Origin: OMPR01 sp965183835
Lineage (GTDB): Bacteria; Pseudomonadota; Alphaproteobacteria; Rhodobacterales; Rhodobacteraceae
Assembly: GCA_965183835.1 (NCBI GenBank)
Contig: CBCYME010000012.1
Location: 153,153-217,152 of the forward strand
Length of the DNA: 64,000 nucleotides
Reading direction: 5' to 3'
Positions 25,617-34,570 of the stretch are shown piece after piece. Position 1 is the first letter of the stretch, and every line of letters starts with the position of its first letter. A program made the translations under genes and the position numbers. The notes below the pieces were generated by a model. The model was not told the DNA's origin, made no database searches, and saw only the letters and a list, made by a program, of their open reading frames with translations.

Positions 25617-26393
25617 ATGCAATCCGTTAGCTCGTTCGCCCTAGATCTTCTGGATGAATTGTCACAACGCTTTACTGACCGGGATAGATGGGAATTTGTG
25701 GTCACCAGCCTGTCGGAATTTGGGTTCAATGCGCTCAACCTGGCCAGCTTCTCTCCCGAATCCGGCATCATTCACTGGGCCCGCACCTCGATGTCCGAGG
25801 AATGGCTGCAGATCTATTCAGATGGCGGTTATGCCGAAGGCGACCCAATTCTGGCACAGGTAACCAACGGCGTCGAAAGCATCTATGTCAACGCTGAAAG
25901 CCGCGCCAAATCCAGCAACGTTGAAATCGCGTCCAAACTCTACTCTGGCTTAGAGACGGCAGGATATAACCATCTGTTCAGCCTCGTGGTGCCCTGCCCT
26001 GATGACGAGGTCAAAATCGTTATCCTCAGCTCCAACCGACCAGATGCAGAACAGATCATGACGGAACAGGCGCGCGAAATGCGCATCCTCGCCACCGTCA
26101 TTGCAACAAACCTCGGCTCCGAAACCGAAGGTGTGCCCAGCGGGATCCATGATCTCGCCCCGCTTGTCGCCAATGCACCCCCCCTGTCACAGCGAGAAAA
26201 GCAGGTTCTGCTTTTGCTCGGGGATGGGCTGCGCAACGATCAGATTGCCGCCAACCTCGAGATCAAAGAGGTCACCGTGCGTGCACATCTCAAAACCGCC
26301 CGGGAAAAGCTAAACGCCCCCACCCGCGAGGCCGCCTTGGTGCGTGCTGTGCAGATGGGACTCTTGCGCCCCACGATGCCTCATCACCCCTGA
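25617..26393 (+). CDS. LuxR-family regulator with autoinducer-binding-like domain (LuxR solo)
   Basis: 258 residues. The N-terminal half (FNALNLASFSPESGIIHWARTS, WLQIYSDGGYAEGDPI) aligns with the acyl-homoserine-lactone binding fold, keeping the Trp/Tyr/Asp pattern. The C-terminal GerE helix-turn-helix is PPLSQREKQVLLLLGDGLRNDQIAANLEIKEVTVRAHLKTAREKL with the usual spacing. No luxI-type synthase is in the window, so it is a solo or is served by a distant synthase. The ligand may be an acyl-HSL or a different small molecule. Confidence 0.88.
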   Translation: MQSVSSFALDLLDELSQRFTDRDRWEFVVTSLSEFGFNALNLASFSPESGIIHWARTSMSEEWLQIYSDGGYAEGDPILAQVTNGVESIYVNAESRAKSSNVEIASKLYSGLETAGYNHLFSLVVPCPDDEVKIVILSSNRPDAEQIMTEQAREMRILATVIATNLGSETEGVPSGIHDLAPLVANAPPLSQREKQVLLLLGDGLRNDQIAANLEIKEVTVRAHLKTAREKLNAPTREAALVRAVQMGLLRPTMPHHP

Positions 26394-26696
26394 TCAGCCC
26401 CCCCCAAACCCTCTACAAAATGCCCAATTTTTAACCGTTTTGGCGGTATTCGCATGTTTTTGAGCCTACATGTGCGACAACACCTCCTATCGTTTTCGAT
26501 AAGTAGCCATTTGAGACTCGCTCGGGTATCTTTGATCCTGTCTTGAAACCTCTGTTGTGAGTGGTGGTCTTCAGGAAGTTTTGGAGTGTTTATTAAGTGC
26601 TTATCTGACGCAGGTGTCTCTTAAAGACTCCTGCGTTAATTTTATTCTGGGCCTGTGTCATCGGCTCACTTCCCAGCTTACAACCTGCGCTGACAT
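26394..26696 (+). other. Gene-free stretch, possible small RNA ending in a terminator
   Basis: No credible ORF. A CTTATC-type hairpin (CTATCG/CGATAAG around 26487..26503) carries CACCTCCT, an anti-Shine-Dalgarno-like string, just before it. At 26608..26636 the arms ACGCAGG.GTC/GAC.CCTGCGT form a hairpin followed by TAATTTTATT, which looks like a terminator for plus-strand transcription. A trans-acting small RNA of about 130 to 170 bases would fit, but no promoter is convincing. Confidence 0.4.
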
Positions 26697-26732
26697 GCAA
26701 AAACACCGCTGTTGCCAATGCAAACAGCGGTG
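26697..26732 (-). terminator. Rho-independent terminator after nusB
   Basis: CACCGCTGTT (26704..26713) pairs exactly with AACAGCGGTG (26723..26732). Reading leftwards the hairpin is followed by TTTTTG. It sits 30 bases past the nusB stop and should end the ribBA-ribH-nusB transcript. Confidence 0.85.
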
Positions 26733-26762
26733 CCATTCAAGCCGGATTTTACGGGTCAAACG

Positions 26763-27245
26763 TCAAAACGCTTCGGGACGGGCCTCGCGCGCCATATGAT
26801 CCAGAACTGCATTGACGAAACTCGCCTCTTTGCCGTCCGGGAAAAACGCCCGCGCAATGTCCACAAACTCGACAATCACCACCTTGGGCGGCGTCTCGGT
26901 CTGCGTCATCTCGGCACCAGCCGCACGGAACAATCCACGCAGCGTGGGGTCGATCCGGGCAATCGGCCATTTCGCGACCAAGGCCCGATCGGTCATCTGG
27001 TCGATCAACGCCTGATGGTTCACCGCATTGCTGACCAGCGCGCGAAACAGGGCGCTGTCGCCCTCTTGCATCTCGTCGCCTTCATAGACGGCCCCAAACC
27101 GGTGGTCCAAAAACTCCACGATCACCTGCTCGGTGGTCTGGGATGTCTGTTCCATCTGATAAAGCGCCTGCACAGCATACAGCCGTGCGGCGGATTTCAT
27201 CTTGCGTTTCTGGTTGCCCGACAGGGGCGCGTCTGCGTTTGTCAT
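26763..27245 (-). CDS. nusB: Transcription antitermination factor NusB
   Basis: About 160 residues. NusB binds boxA RNA with NusE (S10) to assemble rRNA antitermination complexes. Recognised by RLYAVQALYQMEQT at the start, the conserved DPTLRGLFRAAGAEM stretch, and the C-terminal VVIVEFVDIARAFF...FVNAVLDHMAREAR. ATG 27245 overlaps the ribH stop (ATGA), so the longer frame to 27332 is not used. Last gene of the riboflavin operon, a common pairing in bacteria. Confidence 0.95.
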   Translation of the reverse strand: MTNADAPLSGNQKRKMKSAARLYAVQALYQMEQTSQTTEQVIVEFLDHRFGAVYEGDEMQEGDSALFRALVSNAVNHQALIDQMTDRALVAKWPIARIDPTLRGLFRAAGAEMTQTETPPKVVIVEFVDIARAFFPDGKEASFVNAVLDHMAREARPEAF

Positions 27246-27793
27246 GCGGTCGTGGATCCGTTGGTATCGCCAGCCATCAGGATGGACTCCGAAGGGGCCT
27301 TGAAACCGACACCCTTCTTCAAAGCGCCCCACTTACGGCTGAGTGCGATCAGATGCAAGGCCGCAGCGGCCGCTCCGCCACCTTTATTCTGATCTTCGGG
27401 GTCTGCACGCACTTCCGCCTGCGGTCGCGTCTCAACGGTCAGGATGCCATTGCCGATGCACAGCCCCTGCAAACCCATCAATTGAATGGCGCGACTCGAA
27501 TCGTTGCACACCGTGTCGTAGTGGGTGGTTTCGCCACGAATGACACAGCCCAGCGCCACATACCCGTCGAAATTCGCCTGACGATCCGCCATCGAAATCG
27601 CCGTTGGGATTTCCAGCGCACCGGGCACCTGGGCGATCTCATAGCTGCCACCCGCTGCTTCGATCTCAGCCACAGCCCCAGCAACCATATTGTCCGCGAT
27701 ATCTTTGTAATACGGCGACACAACGATCAAAATCTTGACGGGGCGGTCAAACTCCGCACGCGGCATGATGTAATGCTGCTCATGTCCGGCCAT
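27242..27793 (-). CDS. ribH: 6,7-dimethyl-8-ribityllumazine synthase
   Basis: 183 residues. Condenses the ribitylamino-pyrimidine with dihydroxybutanone phosphate, the penultimate step to riboflavin. Motifs: ILIVVSPYYKDIADNM, the phosphate-binding GALEIPTAI, and GCVIRGETTHYD with the catalytic His in the RGET-xH loop. The C-terminal NKGGGAAAAALHLIAL is the family helix. It lies five bases from ribBA and overlaps nusB by four. Confidence 0.96.
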   Translation of the reverse strand: MAGHEQHYIMPRAEFDRPVKILIVVSPYYKDIADNMVAGAVAEIEAAGGSYEIAQVPGALEIPTAISMADRQANFDGYVALGCVIRGETTHYDTVCNDSSRAIQLMGLQGLCIGNGILTVETRPQAEVRADPEDQNKGGGAAAAALHLIALSRKWGALKKGVGFKAPSESILMAGDTNGSTTA

Positions 27794-27798
27794 GTGAC

Positions 27799-28932
27799 TT
27801 ACTCCTCGTCCAACCGGCTGGTGCCGGTGATTTCCAACCCATAGGCGTCCAACCCCACAACATTGGGTGCGGGTGAATTGGTCAACAGGGTCAACTGGCT
27901 CAGGCCCAGCGACGACAGGATCTGCGCGCCCAACCCGTACTGACGCAACACTTTGGTCGACACTTCCTGACCAACGCCCCCTTCGGTTTTCACCGCGTGA
28001 TCGACATCACGCAACAACACCACAACGCCGCGTCCCTCTTCGGCAATCCGGTTCATCGCATTGCTCAGCTTTTCAGACCGCGTCGCGCCGCCAATCGCCA
28101 AGACATCGCGCATGGCGTTCAACACGTGCATCCGCACCATCACCGGCTCTTCGCCCGAGATATCGCCTTTGATCATCACGATGTGCTCGTCACCATGGGT
28201 CTCGTCGCGATAAATCCGCATGGTCCAATCGCCCCCATGCTCGCTGTTGACCACCTCTTCGCTGGTTACACGTACAAGGTTGTCGTGACGACGACGGTAC
28301 GAGATCAGATCGCTGATCGTGCCGATCTTCAACCCGTGCTTCTGGGCAAAGGCGACCAACTCGGGCAGACGCGACATGGTGCCGTCGTCGTTCATGATCT
28401 CACAAATCACGCCCGATGGGTTCAAGCCGGCCAGACGGCTCACATCGACCGCAGCCTCGGTATGGCCCGCACGGACCAACACTCCACCATCACGTGCCCG
28501 CAACGGGAACACATGACCCGGAGTCGCAATATCATCGCCGGATTTGCCCGCATCGATCGCCACGGCGACTGTCCGCGCCCGGTCATGCGCCGAAATCCCG
28601 GTGCTGACCCCCTCACGCGCCTCGATCGAAATGGTGAACGCGGTCTCGTGCCGGGATGAATTGTTGGTCGACATCAACTGTAAACCCAGCGCATCAATCC
28701 GCTCTTCGGTCAGGGTCAGACAGATCAGTCCGCGCCCGTGGGTCGCCATGAAATTCACCGCTTCTGGCGTCGCCATCTGCGCCGGAATCACCAGATCCCC
28801 TTCGTTTTCACGATCTTCGTGGTCGATCAGAATGAACATCCGACCGTTGCGCGCCTCGTTGATGATTTCTTCGATGGGCGAAATCGCTTCGCTCCACGTG
28901 GTTTCAACGGGTCCGGGTGTTTCAAAGCTCAT
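27799..28932 (-). CDS. ribB: 3,4-dihydroxy-2-butanone-4-phosphate synthase with degenerate GTP cyclohydrolase II-like domain
   Basis: About 377 residues. The N-terminal RibB domain is complete (ILIDHEDRENEGDLVIPAQ, with acidic metal ligands, then STGISAHDRARTV and PGHVFPLRARDGGVLVR-AGHTEA). The C-terminal half keeps the RibA fold but has RMHVLNAMRDVLAIGG where active GTP cyclohydrolase II has its zinc cysteines (CLTGD.FGS.RCDCG), so that domain is unlikely to hydrolyse GTP. Such RibBX-type proteins are known in alphaproteobacteria; another ribA would be needed elsewhere. ATG 28932 is chosen; the extension to 29016 is upstream noise. Confidence 0.93.
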   Translation of the reverse strand: MSFETPGPVETTWSEAISPIEEIINEARNGRMFILIDHEDRENEGDLVIPAQMATPEAVNFMATHGRGLICLTLTEERIDALGLQLMSTNNSSRHETAFTISIEAREGVSTGISAHDRARTVAVAIDAGKSGDDIATPGHVFPLRARDGGVLVRAGHTEAAVDVSRLAGLNPSGVICEIMNDDGTMSRLPELVAFAQKHGLKIGTISDLISYRRRHDNLVRVTSEEVVNSEHGGDWTMRIYRDETHGDEHIVMIKGDISGEEPVMVRMHVLNAMRDVLAIGGATRSEKLSNAMNRIAEEGRGVVVLLRDVDHAVKTEGGVGQEVSTKVLRQYGLGAQILSSLGLSQLTLLTNSPAPNVVGLDAYGLEITGTSRLDEE

Positions 28933-29082
28933 GGCAGCAGCCTTCTGTCGACAATGGATCTTGGGGCCGGGATATCCCAGCCAGACGATAATTGCCAGTC
29001 CCGACAGGTAAGACAAACGCTGGACGTAACGCTCCGTCAGGCGTTAGCGTGCAAACAATATGAGGGAGAGGAGAAACCCCGA

Positions 29083-30138
29083 ATGCGCACATCCCGCATC
29101 ATCACCACAGTCGAAGCCCACGCCGAAGGCGAACCCGGCCGCGTCATCACCGCCGGCCTGCCCCATATGCCGGGCAACAGCGTGTTTGAAAAAATGCAGT
29201 GGATGCAGAAAAACGCAGACGATGTGCGCCTGCTGATGTTGCGTGAACCACGCGGCAACCCAGCGCTCTGTTGCAATGTACTGGTGCCCCCCTGCGACCC
29301 TGCGGCCGATGCTGGGTTCATCATCATGGAACAGACCGAATACCCGCCCATGTCCGGCTCCAACACCATCTGTGTCGTGACCACCCTGCTGGAAACTGGC
29401 ATCCTGCCGATGGTCGAACCGGTCACCGAACTGACGCTCGAGGCCCCCGCCGGGCTGATCAAGGTGCGTGCCGATTGCAAGGACGGTAAGGTCACGCGCG
29501 TCACCTTTCGCAACGTGCCAGCATTTGCCATGCATCTGGACGCTGAAATCGACCTGCCCGGCTTTGGCAAGGCAGTGGTCAACGTCGCATGGGGCGGCAT
29601 GTTCTTTGTTCTCGCCGAAGCCGCACAATTTGGTCTGGACCTGATCCCTGAAAACGGCGCTGCCATCGTCAAGATATCCGAGGCCCTGCGCGTCGCCACC
29701 GCCGAACAGTTACCTGTGGTGCACCCCGAAAATCCGGCCATCACCGGCCCGACCATCTCGCAACTGTTCGCCCCACCCAAGGCCCCCGGCACCGATGGTC
29801 TGGGCGCGATAACACTATCCACCGGCGACTTTGACCCCAACCGCCCCGAAAACCTAACCGGTATTCTGGATCGCTCCCCCTGTGGGACAGGCACCTGCGC
29901 CAAAATGGCGGTGCTGCACGCCAAGGGCCTGTTAGAGGTCGGGCAGGATTATGTGAACGCTGGCCCCATGGGCACTACCTTTACGGGACGGATCAAAGAC
30001 ACCACCAAGGTCGGCCCCTATGACGCGATCATCCCAACGCTGTCGGGGCAAGGCTGGATTTATGGCACAGCCAATTGGTCACTAGACCCAAGTGACCCGT
30101 TCCAACAGGGCTATACAATCGGCGATATCTGGGGCTGA
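29083..30138 (+). CDS. Proline racemase family: 4-hydroxyproline 2-epimerase or trans-3-hydroxyproline dehydratase
   Basis: About 351 residues. The family uses two catalytic residues. The first site here reads PPMSGSNTI, so Ser replaces the usual Cys; the second is SPCGTGTCAKMAVLHAKG with Cys kept. Known Ser/Cys members act on hydroxyprolines (4-epimerase, 3-dehydratase, or both) rather than as proline racemases. ATG 29083 sits behind GGGAGAGGAG. The longer upstream frame overlaps ribBA and is rejected. No other hydroxyproline genes are beside it. Confidence 0.88.
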   Translation: MRTSRIITTVEAHAEGEPGRVITAGLPHMPGNSVFEKMQWMQKNADDVRLLMLREPRGNPALCCNVLVPPCDPAADAGFIIMEQTEYPPMSGSNTICVVTTLLETGILPMVEPVTELTLEAPAGLIKVRADCKDGKVTRVTFRNVPAFAMHLDAEIDLPGFGKAVVNVAWGGMFFVLAEAAQFGLDLIPENGAAIVKISEALRVATAEQLPVVHPENPAITGPTISQLFAPPKAPGTDGLGAITLSTGDFDPNRPENLTGILDRSPCGTGTCAKMAVLHAKGLLEVGQDYVNAGPMGTTFTGRIKDTTKVGPYDAIIPTLSGQGWIYGTANWSLDPSDPFQQGYTIGDIWG

Positions 30139-30155
30139 CCTATCGCCCCAATGGC

Positions 30156-31262
30156 TCAGGCGTCTGAGGCGGGGAACACGAAACAGCGATCCCGCCGCAC
30201 CGTCAACCACATCACACGACCGGCCTCTGGCACAAACACGTTCGGAACGGTTGCACGCAACAACGCACCATCAAAGTCCATGCGGAATTCCACCAGACTC
30301 TCGTTGCCCAAAAAGCGCGCCCGCTGCACGATGCCCCGCGCCGCCACCCCATCGCTGGGGGTTGGCAGCGGTCCGCGCCCGTTGCGGTCAAAGTCGATGC
30401 GCACATGTTGGGGGCGGAACACAATGTCCACCTCCGTGCCATCGGCCACGCCCGGTGCCAGAAACTGACCAAAGGGTGTTTCGGCCAGCGCGCCGTTCAC
30501 CGTGGCACGCAACACATTGGTATCGCTAAAGAACGCCACAGCGGACCGATCAACCGGGCGGGTATAAACGTTGTACGGCGCACCCTGCTGCACAATCTTG
30601 CCACTGCGCATCAAGGCGATCTCATCGGCCATGCGCATTGCCTCTTCAGGCTCATGCGTCACCAGCAAAACAGCGGCGTCTTCTTCTTTCAACAAGCTCA
30701 ACGTTTCATCGCGGATGCCGTCGCGCAGCCGATTGTCCAGCCCTGAAAACGGCTCGTCCATCAGCATGATCCGCGGCCGCGGGGCTAAGGCGCGCGCCAA
30801 GGCCACCCGCTGCTGCTCACCGCCCGACAACTGATGCGGAAACCCGTCGATAAAACGGAACAAATCCACTCGCTTCAGCAATTCTTCGACCCGGGCGCGT
30901 TTCTCGGCCTTGGATCCCTTCAGACCAAAGGCGACGTTATCCGCCACGCTCAGATGCGGGAACAGGGCAAAGTCCTGAAACATCAGCCCGATTTCACGTC
31001 GCTCAGGCGGCACACGAAACACGGTGTCACAGATCAGCTTGCCATCCACATAGATCTCGCCGCTGTCCTGCATCTCGACACCCGCAATCATGCGCAATGT
31101 CGTCGATTTGCCGCAGCCCGATGGCCCCAGCAAGCAGGTCACCTGCCCCGCTTGAATGGTCAAGGACACGTCATCCACCACCGCGCGCCCGTCAAACTGA
31201 CGCACGATATTGCGGATTTCCAACCGGGGTGCCTGTATTTCAGCGCTCAAAGCAAGCCTCAC
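30156..31262 (-). CDS. ABC transporter ATP-binding protein, FbpC/PotA-like
   Basis: About 368 residues. Walker A is LLGPSGCGKSTTLRMIAG, signature LSGGEQQRVALARALAPRP, Walker B IMLMDEPFSGLDN, and the H-loop VTHEPEEAMRMAD. A TOBE-type C-terminal domain (IVFRPQHVRIDF, RFLGNESLVEFRM) places it with the ferric-iron and polyamine/spermidine import ATPases; the iron type is a little more likely from the DLFRFIDGFPHQLSGGEQQ context. No permease or binding protein lies beside it. It starts at GTG 31262. Confidence 0.88.
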   Translation of the reverse strand: MRLALSAEIQAPRLEIRNIVRQFDGRAVVDDVSLTIQAGQVTCLLGPSGCGKSTTLRMIAGVEMQDSGEIYVDGKLICDTVFRVPPERREIGLMFQDFALFPHLSVADNVAFGLKGSKAEKRARVEELLKRVDLFRFIDGFPHQLSGGEQQRVALARALAPRPRIMLMDEPFSGLDNRLRDGIRDETLSLLKEEDAAVLLVTHEPEEAMRMADEIALMRSGKIVQQGAPYNVYTRPVDRSAVAFFSDTNVLRATVNGALAETPFGQFLAPGVADGTEVDIVFRPQHVRIDFDRNGRGPLPTPSDGVAARGIVQRARFLGNESLVEFRMDFDGALLRATVPNVFVPEAGRVMWLTVRRDRCFVFPASDA

Positions 31263-31329
31263 TGCCTTTTCCGATCAATTTCATCGGACTTGGGACGGGA
31301 TAGCAACCCGCCCCTTCAGGCGCAAGACA

Positions 31330-32373
31330 TCAGCAACAGCTGACTTCGCCGCCAGACTCTTGCAAAAACGGGCTTTCGCCGCCGCACCCTTCAAAAATTC
31401 CGTAATGCGTGTCGAAATTTCCGATGAATTCGAAATGTTCGGCAAAGCGCGTGTTTTTCAACATCATCCACGTGTTGCCGCAAACCGGGAACACCTTGCC
31501 CGTTTCGATCACGTGATGATCGTCCAACGCAAAGGCATGCGGCGCATGTTCCACCATGCCCTTGTAAATCACCGCCTGCCCGTATTCCTCGCAAGCCGGT
31601 TCAAGATCATCCAGCTTGAACAACCGATAGGTCGCCGACAGGAACGACAACGGCGCAATCCGCGCCTCCAACTCGGGGTTCTCGATGGTCAGCGGACGAT
31701 GCGTCACCCGGCGCGGATCATTGAACCCAGACGCCTTGGCAATGTTCAGAAAATCATTCCAATACAGCGCACCCGACAGGCATTCGCCATACAGAACCTC
31801 GTCTTCAGCCATTGCCTTGGGCACACGACGATCCGCATACACATCCGAGAAATACATCTCCCCGCCCGGTTTCAACAGGTTATGCACCCCGCGCAGCACC
31901 GCACCCTTGTCGGTGGCCAAATTCACCACACAGTTCGACACGATGATATCAAACGATCCCGGCTCCAGATCCAGCTCGTCCAGCTTTTCGATATAGCCAT
32001 GGTGGAATTCAACATTGCTTTCAGCAAAGCCAAACGCCTCGGCGTGATAGGCCTCATGCGCACGGGCCACATCCAACTGCGCCGGGGTCATATCAACGCC
32101 GACCACACGACCGGTTTCGCCAACCATCGCAGCCAAGGCATACACATCACGCCCCGCCCCACAGCCCAGATCCAAAATCCGCATCCCCGTCAGATCCAGC
32201 GGCGCAATCAGACCACAACCATAATAGCGGGTCAGAACCTCGTCATGGACCTTGCTCAGGATCTTTTTCAGATGATCCGGCATGTCTGCCGGTGAACAAC
32301 ACGCATTGGTCTGCAAATCATCGCTGCCTTGCAAGACTTCACCATAATAGTTCTGCACGGATTCATGTTTCAT
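31330..32373 (-). CDS. arsM: Arsenite methyltransferase (ArsM-like)
   Basis: 347 residues. A SAM-dependent methyltransferase fold shows at ILDLGCGAGRDVYALAAMVGETG. Features that mark ArsM are the N-terminal QTNACCSP, SNCVVNL after the SAM domain, and GECLSGALYW, corresponding to the three arsenite-binding cysteines; the C-terminus also ends CC. It would methylate inorganic arsenic, or start arsenosugar synthesis as in some marine bacteria. No arsR is adjacent. Confidence 0.88.
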   Translation of the reverse strand: MKHESVQNYYGEVLQGSDDLQTNACCSPADMPDHLKKILSKVHDEVLTRYYGCGLIAPLDLTGMRILDLGCGAGRDVYALAAMVGETGRVVGVDMTPAQLDVARAHEAYHAEAFGFAESNVEFHHGYIEKLDELDLEPGSFDIIVSNCVVNLATDKGAVLRGVHNLLKPGGEMYFSDVYADRRVPKAMAEDEVLYGECLSGALYWNDFLNIAKASGFNDPRRVTHRPLTIENPELEARIAPLSFLSATYRLFKLDDLEPACEEYGQAVIYKGMVEHAPHAFALDDHHVIETGKVFPVCGNTWMMLKNTRFAEHFEFIGNFDTHYGIFEGCGGESPFLQESGGEVSCC

Positions 32374-32506
32374 CTGAGGGTCCTCATCCTGATCGTTGTG
32401 GCTGAGCTAACGTCTCGCAGCCCATCCCGCAATCCTTAGCCGTGAAACCTAACACAAGCGTGACCAATTCCCGCCCTAAAACAGAACCAAAGGGGCAACC
32501 CGCCCC

Positions 32507-33598
32507 TTATGCCTGCAACAGATCAAACTCTGTCTCAGCCCGCACCACGCCATTGACCTGAATTTGCAATCGATGAACGCCCGGCACCAACCGGAACGTG
32601 GTCGCATTGCCTTTCAGCTTGTGCACCTTGCTCAGGGTGATCGCACCGCCTTTGACAACCCTCTGTTTCAACTTATGCACCTTGGCCGACACTTTGCCCC
32701 CCGGTCGCTGGAAATGGATGATGTAATCCACCAACACCGGCACCTCACCCACCCCCTCAAGTGTAACGTCAAACGTCAAGGCCCCGTTGATCTGCGCCGG
32801 GCCGCTGACTGTAACCGAAACCGCCAGATCCGCCTCAGGATCAAACCCCAACATCGCCATCGCTCCGGGGTGCCCTGCTTTGACCAGCCCGCGCAAAGCA
32901 TGACCGGTCATCCAGTCCAACTCGGCTGCTTGCTGATCCCCAGCATCGCGCCACCCCGCCAAACGGTCCAGCACCAGACCCGGGTCTTTCTTGGCAATGT
33001 CATTCAGGTGATTGGCAATGGATCGCGTCACATACCGCGTGTCATCCCCATGCAATTGATCCAACAAGGGCAGCGGGTCGCTTAACCCCAACCCCACGGC
33101 CATGCCCCAAGGCAAACGAGGGCGCGTGCCCTCACTCACCAATCGGCGCAAGTGATAGCTGTCGTGCCCGGCCCAATCCTGCATCCGCGCCAGCACCACA
33201 TCGGGCCAGCGGTTCAGAAACGGACGGATCGCCCACTCCATCGAAAACCGCTGTGTGATCTCTTCGATCACATCCAATGCCAATTCCGGATGCTCGATCC
33301 CAACCTCGGCCACCCAATCGCCCAATGGGGCAAAGATGAAATCACCGAAATCATCATCCGACTTGCCCGGATCCAACGGCGGCGGCAGCGCGCGCAAGAT
33401 CACCGGGGCCACATCCGGCAGATCGCCGGGCACCGCCTCAGCCAGACATTCCGCAATCCACGCCATGCGCGCCTTGAGCTCCAGATCCAGCAACCGCGAC
33501 ATCACCCGCGCCTCAAACGCCGCCGCATCAAAGCAACCCTGATCAAAAAGGCCCGCCAAATAGCGGACCTTTTGCACATTGAACAACTGATCTTTCAA
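32507..33598 (-). CDS. HEAT-repeat protein resembling AlkD DNA alkylation repair
   Basis: About 363 residues, mostly helical repeats: RWPDVVLARMQDWAGHDSYHLRRLVSEGTRPRLPWG and DTRYVTRSIANHLNDIAKKDP are HEAT-like repeats with the Trp/Asp/Arg pattern of AlkD-type glycosylases. A beta-rich C-terminal domain (about 100 residues, FDVTLEGVGEVPVLVDY...) follows, probably an Ig-like module. TTG 33598 fits well: AAGGA sits seven bases upstream. The frame continues to 34102 inside the SDR gene and that part is rejected. It lies directly after the SDR. Confidence 0.78.
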   Translation of the reverse strand: MKDQLFNVQKVRYLAGLFDQGCFDAAAFEARVMSRLLDLELKARMAWIAECLAEAVPGDLPDVAPVILRALPPPLDPGKSDDDFGDFIFAPLGDWVAEVGIEHPELALDVIEEITQRFSMEWAIRPFLNRWPDVVLARMQDWAGHDSYHLRRLVSEGTRPRLPWGMAVGLGLSDPLPLLDQLHGDDTRYVTRSIANHLNDIAKKDPGLVLDRLAGWRDAGDQQAAELDWMTGHALRGLVKAGHPGAMAMLGFDPEADLAVSVTVSGPAQINGALTFDVTLEGVGEVPVLVDYIIHFQRPGGKVSAKVHKLKQRVVKGGAITLSKVHKLKGNATTFRLVPGVHRLQIQVNGVVRAETEFDLLQA

Positions 33599-33609
33599 AG
33601 GATCATCCT

Positions 33610-34389
33610 TTACATCGTGATGTTGGTTGCGCCGCCATCCAACAGGATGTTCTGGCCCACCATGAACCCCGCATGCTGTGAACACATAAACGCACAGGCC
33701 GCACCAAATTCCTGCCGCGTGCCATATCGGCCCGCCGGAATCGTCGCCTCGCGTGCGGCTTTGGCTTCGGCCATCGTGATCCCTTGCTGGGCCGACACGC
33801 CTGTATCCAGCGACACCGCTCGGTCCGTTGCATGAATGCCCGGCAACAGGTTGTTGATGGTCACGCCCTTGCCCGCCACCTGACGCGCCGTGCCCGCCAC
33901 ATAGCCGGTCAACCCGGTCCGCGCCGCATTCGACAGACCCAACACACCAATCGGCGCACGCACGGATTGCGAGGTGATGTTGACCACCCGGCCCCATCCT
34001 TTGTCCATCATGCCCGGCAACAGCGCCTTCATGAACGCAATCGGCGCCAGCATGTTGGCATCCAGCGCCTTGATGAAATCGTCGCGATCCCAATCCGACC
34101 ACATGCCGGGGGGCGGACCACCCGCGTTGGTGACCAGAATATCAACACCCTGCGCCGCCTCGATCACCTGCGCTTGGCCCTCCGGCGTCGTCACATCACA
34201 AGCCAGCGTCACGACGTTTACCCCATGCGCCGCCCAGATCGCCTCCGCCGACGCCTCCAGCGCCTCGGACCCGCGCGCAGTCATGATCAGATCAACCCCC
34301 GCCTCTGCCAAAGCCTCGGCACAGCCCAGACCCAACCCCTTGCTGCTGGCCGACACCAACGCGCGCTTTCCGGCAATTCCCAAATCCAT
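33610..34389 (-). CDS. SDR family oxidoreductase lacking the usual Tyr-Lys pair
   Basis: About 259 residues. The Rossmann TGxxxGxG site appears as SASSKGLGLGCAEALAEAG, NAGG is present (VTNAGGPPPG), and the catalytic Ser is in NITSQSV. Where Tyr-x-x-x-Lys is expected, the sequence reads N-A-A-R (GLSNAARTGLTGYV), so the classic proton relay is absent. A known SDR subgroup has this change, so the enzyme may use another chemistry. Substrate unknown. GTG 34392 is possible; ATG 34389 fits the GGAGAAATC site. Confidence 0.86.
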   Translation of the reverse strand: MDLGIAGKRALVSASSKGLGLGCAEALAEAGVDLIMTARGSEALEASAEAIWAAHGVNVVTLACDVTTPEGQAQVIEAAQGVDILVTNAGGPPPGMWSDWDRDDFIKALDANMLAPIAFMKALLPGMMDKGWGRVVNITSQSVRAPIGVLGLSNAARTGLTGYVAGTARQVAGKGVTINNLLPGIHATDRAVSLDTGVSAQQGITMAEAKAAREATIPAGRYGTRQEFGAACAFMCSQHAGFMVGQNILLDGGATNITM

Positions 34390-34570
34390 CACGATTTCTC
34401 CATTTGCATGTTCTGTTGCGTCAGAGTTAGCACCAGCGCAAAAGCAATTGCCAGCACTTCGCCGAACCTCTGACCGATATCCGCCACAATCTGGCGCTAT
34501 ACCTGACTTGTTTCAAACCACCCGAATACCCAGTTTTCCAGTACCCTCAACAGCAAGAGACACTTTACCC

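Noticed and set aside
25516..26400. Quorum-sensing synthase next to the LuxR gene
   Set aside because: No luxI-like frame is present on either strand near the regulator, so it was called a solo.
28933..29082. FMN riboswitch upstream of ribB
   Set aside because: The 150-base gap on the minus strand does not show the conserved FMN-element segments; none could be supported.
33599..34102. N-terminal extension of the AlkD-like protein
   Set aside because: The frame is open only as an antiphase shadow of the SDR gene; TTG 33598 with AAGGA upstream gives the coherent start.
33974..34570. N-terminal extension of the Hint-domain protein
   Set aside because: It runs antisense to the SDR gene and has no domain; GTG 34571 is a better start.
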